NCBI RefSeq assembly: GCF_008119665.1
Contig: NZ_CP043046.1
Location: 4,836,001-4,900,000 of the forward strand
Source of the DNA: Pigmentiphaga aceris
Lineage (GTDB): Bacteria; Pseudomonadota; Gammaproteobacteria; Burkholderiales; Burkholderiaceae_B
Direction of reading: 5' to 3'
DNA: 64,000 bases
In this document: in pieces, positions 55,196-63,461 of the stretch
How positions within the stretch are numbered: the stretch's first letter is position 1
Layout: the number at the start of each line of letters is the position of its first letter
The notes under the pieces: model-generated
What the model saw: the letters and a program-made list of their open reading frames with translations, nothing else
The model's database searches: none
What the model was told of the DNA's origin: nothing
Position numbers and translations under genes: made by a program

Positions 55196-56677
55196 GTGAA
55201 AGACACTTTTGCCACGCGCGATGCGGTAATTGCACGCGCGACTGATATTTTCGACACCGGCGGCTTGCTTGCAACGCTCAGGCGTCGTGTTGCCATTCGC
55301 TCGGAAAGCCAGGAGCCAGCACAGGCCGCGCAGTCACTGGCCTATCTGCAAGACGAGATTGCACCCGCGCTTGCCCGGCTAGGCTTCACCACCCGGTTGC
55401 TTGCCAACCCGGTTGCTGCCCACGCCCCCTTGTTGTTCGCTGAACGGCATGAAGACCCTACGCTGCCTACCGTGCTGACCTATGCGCATGGTGACGTGGT
55501 GCGTGGCTACGAAGGCCAGTGGGCCGACGGCCGATCACCCTGGGAGGTGACGGTTGATGGCGATCGTTGGTACGGACGTGGTACCGCCGACAACAAGGGC
55601 CAGCACACCATCAATCTGGCCGCCCTGGAAGCCGTGATTGCGGCGCGCGGCGGCAAGCTTGGCTTCAACCTGAAGATCATTGTGGAAACCGGCGAAGAGA
55701 TCGATTCACCGGGATTAAAGGCGGTGTGCGAAGCGGCGAAAGACACCTTTGCCGCAGACCTGTTTCTGGCATCGGACGGGCCGCGTGTATCCGCTGATCG
55801 GCCCACCGTGTTTCTGGGCTCGCGGGGTGAATTGAATCTGGAACTGCGGGTGGATCTTCGCTCGGGCGCGCACCACTCGGGCAACTGGGGCGGCGTATTG
55901 GCCAACCCGGTGGTCATCCTGTCTCACGCGATTGCCAGCCTGCTGGACGCACGTGGCCGCATTGCTGTGGAAGGGCTGCGACCGCCAGCGATTCCTGACG
56001 CCGTGCGCCTTGCGCTGGCAGATATCGAACTCGGCCAGGACGCCTCGTCACCGGCCATCGACCCTGACTGGGGTGAGCCGGGGTTAAGCCCTGCCGAGCG
56101 TGTGGTGGCCTGGAACGCCTTTGAAGTATTGGCGATCAAGGCGGCTGACGTGGATGCCCCCATCGGCGCGATTCCCCCGGTGGCCAGAGCAATCTGCCAG
56201 TGGCGCTTTGTGGTCGGCAGCGACTGGACCCGGGTCAGGCAGAACCTGGAGGCGCATCTGTCGCAGCATGGCTTTTCCGATGTTCAGGTGATCGTGCACG
56301 AGGCAGTGGAAGCCACTCGTCTGGACCCGGAAAATCCTTGGGTGGAATGGGCGTTGAGGTCGATTCAACGCACGACCGGGAAGAAACCTGCCCTGCTGCC
56401 GAACCTGGGCGGAACGCTGCCCAACGCGATTTTTGCCAATGTGCTGAAGCTGCCGACGGTGTGGGTGCCGCACGCCTACCCTGCGTGCTCTCAGCACGCC
56501 CCCAACGAACACCTGCTTGCCTCGGGGGCGCGGGAATCCTTGGCGCTGATGGCAGAGCTGTGGTGGGATCTGGGAGACATCCACACCACTTCTGATCAAG
56601 GTGCGGCAGGCACCACACGCAACAACCGTGCGCCGCGGCCTGCAGTCAGCAGCCACAAGGCACCATCGGGTGCCTGA
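55196..56677 (+). CDS. M20 family metallopeptidase
   Basis: A 493-residue zinc hydrolase. VLTYAHGDVVRGYEGQWADG and GDRWYGRGTADNKGQHTINL provide the first metal ligands, VETGEEIDSPGL the catalytic glutamate, and FLASDGPRV another ligand; a dimerisation domain is centred on HHSGNWGGVLANPVVILS. Such enzymes act on dipeptides or acyl amino acids. It begins at GTG 55196, 46 nt after dpaL, so it is the second gene of that unit. The C-terminal 27 residues run antisense through the end of the sugar dehydrogenase gene. Confidence 0.9.
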   Translation: MKDTFATRDAVIARATDIFDTGGLLATLRRRVAIRSESQEPAQAAQSLAYLQDEIAPALARLGFTTRLLANPVAAHAPLLFAERHEDPTLPTVLTYAHGDVVRGYEGQWADGRSPWEVTVDGDRWYGRGTADNKGQHTINLAALEAVIAARGGKLGFNLKIIVETGEEIDSPGLKAVCEAAKDTFAADLFLASDGPRVSADRPTVFLGSRGELNLELRVDLRSGAHHSGNWGGVLANPVVILSHAIASLLDARGRIAVEGLRPPAIPDAVRLALADIELGQDASSPAIDPDWGEPGLSPAERVVAWNAFEVLAIKAADVDAPIGAIPPVARAICQWRFVVGSDWTRVRQNLEAHLSQHGFSDVQVIVHEAVEATRLDPENPWVEWALRSIQRTTGKKPALLPNLGGTLPNAIFANVLKLPTVWVPHAYPACSQHAPNEHLLASGARESLALMAELWWDLGDIHTTSDQGAAGTTRNNRAPRPAVSSHKAPSGA

Positions 56678-57711
56678 CGCATGTCGCGGATGCGCGCGTC
56701 CAGGTCGGCAAACAACACTTCCTGACTGACCGCGCCGTCCGCACCGATGCGCACTCGCTGCACCCGCTTGCCTGCCAGCATGGGCACCAGGAAATCACCC
56801 CGCCATGCCGGGAACATGGTGCCGGTGTAGTGCATCAGGCCGGCAGGTGCAATCGATGGCGTCCAGTTCACCACGGGCGGCTCCATGCCGGGCAACCCCG
56901 TGAATGGCGACACGCGTGCCCAGGTGTAGTCCACGCCCTGCGTGACCAGGGGCCAGCCGTAGTTGGCCCCTGACTTCAGGCGATTGAGTTCGTCACCGCC
57001 GCGCGCGCCATGCTCGGATATCCACGCCACCCCATCGACCACCGTGATGCCCTGCGCATTGCGATGCCCCAGGGTGTAGATCTCGGGCGTAGTGCCGGCC
57101 TTGCCAACGAATGGATTGTCGGGTGGAGCCTTGCCGTCACGGGTCAGGCGCAAGGTCTTGCCCAGATGGTTGGCGGGATTCTGTGCCTGTTCACGCTGGA
57201 TGAAGGCGTCGCCTATCGTCAGCAACAAGGTTTCGTCGGACAGGAAGGCCAGGCGTCCGCCCGCGTTCGACCGAGTGCGTTTGAGCGGCAAGGCTTCGAA
57301 CAGGGTACGCACGTCCTCAACCCGATTGCCGGTCAATCGTGCGCGGATCACACGGATGTTGTTGGCGGCGTCGGTGCCGTAGGCGTGGCTCAGATAGATG
57401 AAGCCGTTTTCGTTGAAGCGTGGATCGACCGCGATATCCATCGGACCGTCGTGCTTGTCCAGATAAAGCCCGCTGGGCAACCCGGCTACCGGGGTGGGTT
57501 GCAGGGCACCATCGACCACCAGACGCAGCCGCCCCGGGCTTTCGCTGACCAGTGCCCGCCCGTCAGGCAGGAAGGCAATCGACCAGGGGCGATCCAGTCC
57601 TTCGGCAATGGTTTCGACGCGGTAGCTTGTCGATGGCGCGGCAGTGGCAGCAGTCGCAGACATGCTCCCCGCCACACATAGCAGACTGCACAAGAGCGTC
57701 AGCATTTTCAT
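56596..57711 (-). CDS. PQQ-dependent (aldose) sugar dehydrogenase
   Basis: A 371-residue periplasmic six-bladed propeller of the soluble glucose-dehydrogenase/YliI family. A Sec signal (TLLCSLLCVAGSMSATAATA) is followed by AEGLDRPWSIAFLPDGRALV, PMDIAVDPRFNENGFIYLSH, IYTLGHRNAQGITV and AWISEHGARGGDELNRL, the strings that hold PQQ and metal in relatives. SGANYGWPLVTQGVDYTW and IAPAGLMHYTGTMFPAW are also conserved. Its start overlaps the stop of the upstream membrane protein (ATGA). The 3' end overlaps the convergent M20 gene by 82 nt. Confidence 0.9.
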   Translation of the reverse strand: MKMLTLLCSLLCVAGSMSATAATAAPSTSYRVETIAEGLDRPWSIAFLPDGRALVSESPGRLRLVVDGALQPTPVAGLPSGLYLDKHDGPMDIAVDPRFNENGFIYLSHAYGTDAANNIRVIRARLTGNRVEDVRTLFEALPLKRTRSNAGGRLAFLSDETLLLTIGDAFIQREQAQNPANHLGKTLRLTRDGKAPPDNPFVGKAGTTPEIYTLGHRNAQGITVVDGVAWISEHGARGGDELNRLKSGANYGWPLVTQGVDYTWARVSPFTGLPGMEPPVVNWTPSIAPAGLMHYTGTMFPAWRGDFLVPMLAGKRVQRVRIGADGAVSQEVLFADLDARIRDMRQAPDGALWLLTAGRGARLLRVVPAAP

Positions 57712-58175
57712 GATGCCACTCCGTTGCCGAGGCGGCGCGTGGCGAACGCAAAGACTGCCCCGCCCACCGCCATGGCCAATGCCATCGACAACATGCCAAG
57801 GCTGCCTCGCGTGGCGGCAATCAGGGTGGGCATGGGTGCCAGTGCGTCGACAGCGGCAATGGCGGCATAAAACCCAAGGCCGCCCGCCAGGCTGCACCAC
57901 AGATACCGGTGACCGTGACGGCGTGCAATCCAGGTGGCAACCGGCAGCGCGAGCAGCAAGATGCACAACGCGATGGGTGCCATGGTGCGCGAAAATCCCA
58001 GCAAGTCCTGGCCGGTGGTGCGCAGGCGCAAGGCTACCGGCACGTCCACGCCCATTGCGGTGATCTGTGCCAGATTGAACTGCGTCTGCACGACAGTGGC
58101 CAGCACCGTGGCGACGGCCGCAGCGGCCAGGAAGGCACCCACGATGGGCGGGCGGAACACGGATTTCAAGGGCAT
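57708..58175 (-). CDS. Hypothetical four-helix membrane protein
   Basis: A 155-residue protein with four hydrophobic segments (about residues 11-30, 63-83, 92-112 and 125-145). Between the first two lies a periplasmic loop, QTQFNLAQITAMGVDVPVAL. I do not recognise the family. It is the first gene of a two-gene unit with the sugar dehydrogenase, joined by a 4-nt overlap, and may anchor or supply electrons for it; that is inference. It is divergent from phoD. Confidence 0.7.
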   Translation of the reverse strand: MPLKSVFRPPIVGAFLAAAAVATVLATVVQTQFNLAQITAMGVDVPVALRLRTTGQDLLGFSRTMAPIALCILLLALPVATWIARRHGHRYLWCSLAGGLGFYAAIAAVDALAPMPTLIAATRGSLGMLSMALAMAVGGAVFAFATRRLGNGVAS

Positions 58176-58332
58176 CGGGCAAGGGTCTCCGGCGTGGGGA
58201 TGCGGGGCTTCAGGAGTCGGGCTTGGACTTTCGGCTTAATGCGTTGGACTTCAGGGGTCGGGGTCGGCTTCAAACACACCAGTGTGGGCGAGGTGCCCTA
58301 CGATAGACAAATCGCCTTACTGCGAGTTTCCC

Positions 58333-59937
58333 ATGCACCGTCGCGAACTACTTCGCCTGGCCGCTGCGGCAGCCACTGCCACCTCGCTGCCGCGCTGGAG
58401 CTGGTCGGCCACACTGACGCAGCGCGCGCTGTTTCCATTGGGTGTCGCAAGCGGCTCACCTGCACCAGACGGCGTGGTGCTGTGGACCCGATTGCTGGAT
58501 GGCCCCGTGCCCGGCACGGTGCCCGCCGATACGCCACGTGTCTCGTTGCCCGACTCAGTAACCGTGCGCTGGGAAGTTGCTGAAGACGAAAATTTCCGCC
58601 GCATCGTTCGCCAAGGCGAAGCCAACGCGTTGGCCGCACTGGGACACGCCGTGCACGTCGACGTCACGGGATTGAAGCCGGACAGCTGGTACTGCTATCG
58701 CTTCATGCATGGCGACGCCGTCACCCCGACGGCGCGTACGCGCACGGCCCCTGCCCCCGATGCCATGCCGGAGAAAATCCGCTTTGCATTTGCGTCCTGT
58801 CAGCGCTGGGAACATGGGCACTATGCAGCGTATCGCCACATGCAGCATGAAGACCTGGACCTGGTCTTGTTTCTGGGCGACTACATCTACGAATACGCCA
58901 TGCCCAAGACGCAGCCCGGCCAAGCCCTGGCACGCACGCATAGCTTGGCCGCCGCGAAAACGCTTGACGACTACCGCGATCGATACGCGCTATACCGTAC
59001 CGACGAACACTTGCAGGCTGCGCACTGTGCCTGTCCGTGGATCGTCACCTGGGACGACCACGAGGTGCAAGACGACTACGCGGGCTTGAGCGGCGTGGGC
59101 GACGCGCAAGCATTTCTGGCTCGCCGCAATGCGGCCTACCAAGCCTTCTATGAAAACATGCCGCTGCGGGCATCGGTGCTGCGTCATGGCTTGCAGGGCT
59201 TAGGTACCCCTGATGCCGTGCAGGTACATGCGCGCCATGACTGGGGCAGATTGCTGCGTTTTCATGTGCTGGACACCCGGCAATACCGCAATCCGCAGGC
59301 TTGCCGCACGCCAGGAGAAAAGCCCCAAGGCGCGGTGTCGCCAGCGCAGTGCCCGGCATTGATCGACCCCGCACGGTCAATGCTGGGCACCGAGCAGGAA
59401 GACTGGTTGATGCAAGGCTTGGCGCAGGACGCAGGCACCGACACACGCTGGAGCGTACTGGCGCAACAGACTATTTTTTCCCAGCGCAATTACCGACTGG
59501 CACCGGAAGAAAGTTATAGCGGCGACACCTGGGACGGCTACCCCGCCAGCCGCCAGCGCCTGCTCAACGCGATCAGCAGCACCCGCCCGCGCAACACAGT
59601 CTTCGTGGGCGGGGACATTCACCAGAACTATGTGTGCCGTGTGCTGGCCGACTTCGCTGCGCCACAGTCCCCGGTGATTGCCAGCGAGTTCTGCGGCACG
59701 TCTATCTCGTCACGCAGCAATGCGACCCAGCACCGCACGCAGAAAATCATCGATGACAATCCGCATGTATTGTTCGCCAGACCTGACAAGCGCGGTTATG
59801 CGATCGTCGACGTGACACCTAAACAATGGACCACCACGCTTCGTGTCGTGGACGACGTGATGCGTGCCGATAGCGGCGTGTCGACGCTGGCGCGTTTTGT
59901 CGTGAACGATGGTGTGCCCGGCCCACGCGCGGTGTGA
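58333..59937 (+). CDS. phoD: Alkaline phosphatase D family protein
   Basis: A 534-residue secreted phosphatase. A twin-arginine-like signal (MHRRELLRLAAAAATATSLP) opens the protein, and a PhoD N-terminal fibronectin-like domain (about 28-130) precedes the metallophosphatase domain. The metal-site strings are LVLFLGDYIYEY, TWDDHEVQDDYAG, HVLDTRQYRN and VFVGGDIHQNYVC. It hydrolyses phosphomono- and diesters in the periplasm. I use ATG 58333 to begin at the signal peptide. I saw no obvious PHO box upstream. It is convergent with the glycosylase gene. Confidence 0.93.
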   Translation: MHRRELLRLAAAAATATSLPRWSWSATLTQRALFPLGVASGSPAPDGVVLWTRLLDGPVPGTVPADTPRVSLPDSVTVRWEVAEDENFRRIVRQGEANALAALGHAVHVDVTGLKPDSWYCYRFMHGDAVTPTARTRTAPAPDAMPEKIRFAFASCQRWEHGHYAAYRHMQHEDLDLVLFLGDYIYEYAMPKTQPGQALARTHSLAAAKTLDDYRDRYALYRTDEHLQAAHCACPWIVTWDDHEVQDDYAGLSGVGDAQAFLARRNAAYQAFYENMPLRASVLRHGLQGLGTPDAVQVHARHDWGRLLRFHVLDTRQYRNPQACRTPGEKPQGAVSPAQCPALIDPARSMLGTEQEDWLMQGLAQDAGTDTRWSVLAQQTIFSQRNYRLAPEESYSGDTWDGYPASRQRLLNAISSTRPRNTVFVGGDIHQNYVCRVLADFAAPQSPVIASEFCGTSISSRSNATQHRTQKIIDDNPHVLFARPDKRGYAIVDVTPKQWTTTLRVVDDVMRADSGVSTLARFVVNDGVPGPRAV

Positions 59938-59954
59938 CGTCAGGTCAGTTCAGC

Positions 59955-60446
59955 TCAGGTCAGCGCGTCGGCGAAAAGCGGACGCCACAATGCCAGCTTC
60001 TGCTCAAAATTCAGACTTGCCGCAGCCGGTGAGGACGATGGCAGCTTGAACACTTGGTAGCCGTGTTCGGCCAGGTGCTGTCCATGTTTCCACGACAGCG
60101 CACCGTTAAAACCGATGCGTGCCAGTCGCGGGGAAGTGTCCCGGAGATAGGCCGCCAACGGATTGACCTGCGCATCCATAATGGCCGCATCCAGGCTGCC
60201 TTCACGGCGGCATTCGGCCACGACATCCCACAGCCCGACACCATGCGCGGCAGCGGCACGCAGGCGTTCTGCATAGGGCAGCGTGGCCAGTTGCGCGTCG
60301 TCCAGACATGCACCCAGCAAGCGCCAGAACTGGTTGCGCGGGTGGGCGTAATACTGCGCCTGCACCAGCGAGGCCACGCCAGGGAAACTGCCAAGCAGCA
60401 GGATGCGCGTGCTGGCGTCGAGAAGGGGAGGAAGTCCTTGAAGCAT
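59955..60446 (-). CDS. Hypoxanthine (deoxyinosine)-DNA glycosylase, UDG family 6
   Basis: A 163-residue small base-excision glycosylase. ILLLGSFPGVASLVQAQYYA followed by HPRNQFWRLLG is the motif I region of the family, VGLWDVVAECRREGSLDAAI is the central helix, IGFNGALSWKHGQHL follows, and the closing loop is KLPSSSPAAASLNFEQKL. Family 6 enzymes remove hypoxanthine formed by adenine deamination. It is convergent with phoD over 17 nt and 102 nt downstream of the GMC gene on the same strand. Confidence 0.9.
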   Translation of the reverse strand: MLQGLPPLLDASTRILLLGSFPGVASLVQAQYYAHPRNQFWRLLGACLDDAQLATLPYAERLRAAAAHGVGLWDVVAECRREGSLDAAIMDAQVNPLAAYLRDTSPRLARIGFNGALSWKHGQHLAEHGYQVFKLPSSSPAAASLNFEQKLALWRPLFADALT

Positions 60447-60548
60447 GAGGACAATGTTAACGGTGCGCAGCGCGGTATCGGCATGACGGTGCAGACAGCA
60501 CTGCCCCGAGCGAAACCCGTTCGATCAAACCTGTTCATACCCCCACGT

Positions 60549-62156
60549 TCAACGCACCGCACCAGCCCGCATCATTGCCGCGGCCCGTTCGCCAATCATG
60601 ATCGTCGGCGAATTGGTATTGCCCGAGGTAATGGTTGGCATCACCGATGCATCTGCAATGCGCAAGCCTTGCAAGCCATGCACGCGCAACTGCGAATCGA
60701 CCACGGCCCCGTCGTCAGCATTGCGTCCCATCGAACATGTGCCCGCCGGATGGAAGATGGTGGTGGCAATACGCCCGGCTGCAATCGCCAGTTCGTCGTC
60801 TGTGCGCACATCCGGTCCGGGCAACCATTCCTGCGGTTTGTAGGGACGCAGTGCAGGTGCGTCCACGATGCGCCGAACCAGCTTCAGTGAGTCGACCGCC
60901 ACTTGCCGGTCCTCGGCCGTCGCCAAGTAGTTCGGCGCGATCTCGGGTGCAGCATCTGCATCCGCGCTTTGGATGTGCACACTGCCACGCGAGCTCGGAC
61001 GCAGGTTACACACGCTGGCGGTGAACGCATCGAAGGTATGCAGCGGTTCGCCGAACGCGCCCAGCGACAGCGGCTGCACGTGGAATTCCACATTGGCGCG
61101 CGCCTGGCCCGGATCGGATCGCGCGAACATGCCCAGTTGCGACGGTGCCATGCTCATCGGCCCGCTGCGTTTAAGCAGGTATTCCAGCGCCACACCCGCC
61201 TTGCCGCGCCAGGTAGACACCAGGCGATTCAAGGTCAGCGCCCCTTCGATCTTGACGACGGCGCGCAGCTGCAAATGGTCTTGCAGGTTTTCACCGACGC
61301 CAGGCAAGGCGTGATGCGGCGTGATGCCCGCTTCGCGCAGGCGCGCGGGTTCACCGATGCCTGACAGTTCCAGCAGCTTGGGCGTGTTGACGGCCCCTGC
61401 GGACAGCACGACTTCACGCGTGGCGCGCAGGTCGCGGCTGACACCGCCGTGACGCACCCGCACGCCCACGCAGCGTTTGCCTTCGAACAGCAACGTCTCG
61501 GCATGTGCGCCTGTCAGCACCTGCAAATTTCGTCGCTTGCGTGCAGGACGCAGAAATGCCTTGGCGGTATTCCAGCGCCAGCCGCTTTTCTGGTTGACCT
61601 CGAAATACGCACTGCCAAAGTTGTCACCACGATTGAAGTCTTCCGTGAACGGAATGCCCTCTTGTGCTGCTGCCTGCCTGAACACATCCAGGATGTCCCA
61701 GCGCAGGCGCTGTGCTTCTACCCGCCATTCACCACCCGTCCCGTGGTGCAGGTCACCGCCACGGTAATGATCTTCACTTTGCTTGAAGACAGGCAGCACA
61801 TGGTCCCAGGACCAGTCTGCATCGCCTGTTATCGCCGCCCAGCCGTCATAGTCTTCGCGCTGTCCGCGCATGTAGATCATGCCGTTGATCGACGAGCACC
61901 CGCCCAGCACACGACCGCGTGGATAACCAATCGACCGTCCATCCAGGCCCGGCTCGGCGCGTGTTCGATAACGCCAGTCGGTACGCGGGTTGCCGATGCA
62001 ATACAGGTAGCCCACCGGAATGTGAATCCAGTGATAGTTGTCTTTGCCACCGGCTTCCAGCAGAAGCACGCGCACCGACGGATCTTGCGACAGGCGATTG
62101 GCCACCACACACCCTGCCGAGCCTGCGCCGATGACGATGTAGTCGTAGCTGTCCAT
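60549..62156 (-). CDS. GMC family oxidoreductase (choline dehydrogenase-like)
   Basis: A 535-residue flavoprotein alcohol dehydrogenase. YIVIGAGSAGCVVANRLSQD is the FAD dinucleotide fold, YPRGRVLGGCSSINGMIYMRG the GMC signature 1, GAVNTPKLLELSGIGEP the signature 2, and HPAGTCSMG plus SGNTNSPTIMIGERAA the C-terminal catalytic region. It resembles BetA and long-chain alcohol dehydrogenases. The start ATG 62156 opens MDSYDYIVIG. A divergent LysR gene lies 163 bp away and probably controls it. Confidence 0.93.
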   Translation of the reverse strand: MDSYDYIVIGAGSAGCVVANRLSQDPSVRVLLLEAGGKDNYHWIHIPVGYLYCIGNPRTDWRYRTRAEPGLDGRSIGYPRGRVLGGCSSINGMIYMRGQREDYDGWAAITGDADWSWDHVLPVFKQSEDHYRGGDLHHGTGGEWRVEAQRLRWDILDVFRQAAAQEGIPFTEDFNRGDNFGSAYFEVNQKSGWRWNTAKAFLRPARKRRNLQVLTGAHAETLLFEGKRCVGVRVRHGGVSRDLRATREVVLSAGAVNTPKLLELSGIGEPARLREAGITPHHALPGVGENLQDHLQLRAVVKIEGALTLNRLVSTWRGKAGVALEYLLKRSGPMSMAPSQLGMFARSDPGQARANVEFHVQPLSLGAFGEPLHTFDAFTASVCNLRPSSRGSVHIQSADADAAPEIAPNYLATAEDRQVAVDSLKLVRRIVDAPALRPYKPQEWLPGPDVRTDDELAIAAGRIATTIFHPAGTCSMGRNADDGAVVDSQLRVHGLQGLRIADASVMPTITSGNTNSPTIMIGERAAAMMRAGAVR

Positions 62157-62226
62157 GTTCCCTGCCCCCGATGCGAAGGCCCACACTCTCGCGCCACGGA
62201 CAAGCGCCGTCCAATGAGTTGTAGAA

Positions 62227-62269
62227 AACCGCAATATAAAAACGGCTAATAATGTGAGTTACTGCGGTT
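62227..62269. promoter_or_regulatory. Candidate operator between the GMC and LysR genes
   Basis: AACCGCA (62227-62233) and TGCGGTT (62263-62269) are perfect inverted halves separated by 29 bp of AT-rich sequence in the divergent gap. The spacing suits two half-sites of a looped LysR-type site. Promoter hexamers are not clear. Confidence 0.4.
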
Positions 62270-62319
62270 CGCGCCGTGATCGAGCCGTATCGGTCGCGCG
62301 TCTTCTTCGGGTTATCTCC

Positions 62320-63321
62320 ATGGACATCAAGCACCTGCGCACCTTTGTCGAGGTGGCCCGCCAACGCAACCTGACGCGTGCCGCCGAGACCTTGCACCTG
62401 ACCCAGCCTGCGATCAGTCTGCAGCTCAAGCATCTGCAGGCCAGCACCGGCCTGGCCCTGTTCACACGCACGGTGCGCGGCCTGGTGCTCACCGCAGATG
62501 GGCGTGCCATGCTGACAGCAGCCGAACGAGTATTGGGTGCCTTCGATGACTTCGACGCGCTGGGCGATTCCTTGCAGAACACTGTGCGCGGCAGCCTGCG
62601 CATCGGCACCGTGCTGAACCCGGAATTCCTGCGGCTGGGCACCTGCTTGCGACAGTTGCTGGAACGGTACCCGCACTTGCAGACCTCGCTGCGCCACGGC
62701 ATGTCGGGGTGGGTAGCAGCACAGGTGCAGCGCGGCGAACTGGACATGGGTTTCTTCCTGGGACCGTTGCCCGCAACGACGACAGGCAGGCGCAAGGTGG
62801 GGGGCGGCAGTGCCGATCTGGACAGTGCTGAAGCTGGCAGCGTGAAAGGCACCGATCTGCTGCACACAGACCCGGCACAAGGCAGTACCCCTTCCCGCAA
62901 GCAGGCATTGCATCTGCAAGCGCTCGCCCCGTTTACCTACTACGTGATTGCTCCGCAGGATTGGAGTGCGCGCATCGAAGGTCAAGGCTGGGCGCAGATC
63001 GCCGCCCTGCCCTGGATCGGCACGCCACCCGACTCGGCCCACCACCGGCTGTTGTCAAAGAAATTTGCAGCACTTGGCGTGACTCCACGCGTGGTGGCCG
63101 AGGTCGATCAGGAAGCCTCGATGCTCGACTTGGTGCGTGCCGGCGTGGGCTTGTCACTGGCACGCGATTCCATCGCTTTGCGCGAGTCTCAGACCGCTGG
63201 CCTGCAGATCGTCAAGGGCTTGTCGATCCGCACGGAACTGGCGTTGATCTGCCTGGAAAGCCGTCGGACCGATCCGGTGATTCAAGCGGCGTTTTCGGTG
63301 ATTGGGCAGGCGTTTCGCTAG
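62320..63321 (+). CDS. LysR family regulator with extra loop in effector domain
   Basis: A 333-residue LysR protein. The winged helix-turn-helix is MDIKHLRTFVEVARQRNLTR with AAETLHLTQPAISLQLKHLQ. The effector domain is interrupted at about residues 150-196 by a low-complexity insert rich in G, S, T, D and K (begins TTTGRRKVGGGS) after GFFLGPLP, where other LysR proteins have a short turn. It ends with LVRAGVGLSLARDSIALRE. I use ATG 62320; the upstream frame is unlike LysR N-termini. It is divergent from the GMC gene. Confidence 0.88.
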   Translation: MDIKHLRTFVEVARQRNLTRAAETLHLTQPAISLQLKHLQASTGLALFTRTVRGLVLTADGRAMLTAAERVLGAFDDFDALGDSLQNTVRGSLRIGTVLNPEFLRLGTCLRQLLERYPHLQTSLRHGMSGWVAAQVQRGELDMGFFLGPLPATTTGRRKVGGGSADLDSAEAGSVKGTDLLHTDPAQGSTPSRKQALHLQALAPFTYYVIAPQDWSARIEGQGWAQIAALPWIGTPPDSAHHRLLSKKFAALGVTPRVVAEVDQEASMLDLVRAGVGLSLARDSIALRESQTAGLQIVKGLSIRTELALICLESRRTDPVIQAAFSVIGQAFR

Positions 63322-63372
63322 CGTTGAAAGCCGGCGAAAAGCCAGACACGAAAAAGGTCTCTGGACGAAAAA

Positions 63373-63397
63373 CGGCCCGCTGAAAACGGGCCGATTT
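63373..63397. terminator. Bidirectional terminator
   Basis: CGGCCCG (63373-63379) and CGGGCCG (63387-63393) form a perfect 7-bp stem with a 7-nt loop. The minus strand continues with five T, ending the adenine deaminase gene; the plus strand continues ATTTCATT, ending the LysR gene. Confidence 0.65.
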
Positions 63398-63461
63398 CAT
63401 TCGGCGAAGGTCGATTGAATGCACTGCTTCCATCAATGCATGTCAATCAGTCCACATCAAC

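Noticed and set aside
56596..58182. A single 528-residue sugar dehydrogenase
   Set aside because: The N-terminal 157 residues of that long frame are the out-of-frame shadow of the small membrane-protein gene; the signal peptide at 57711 marks the true start.
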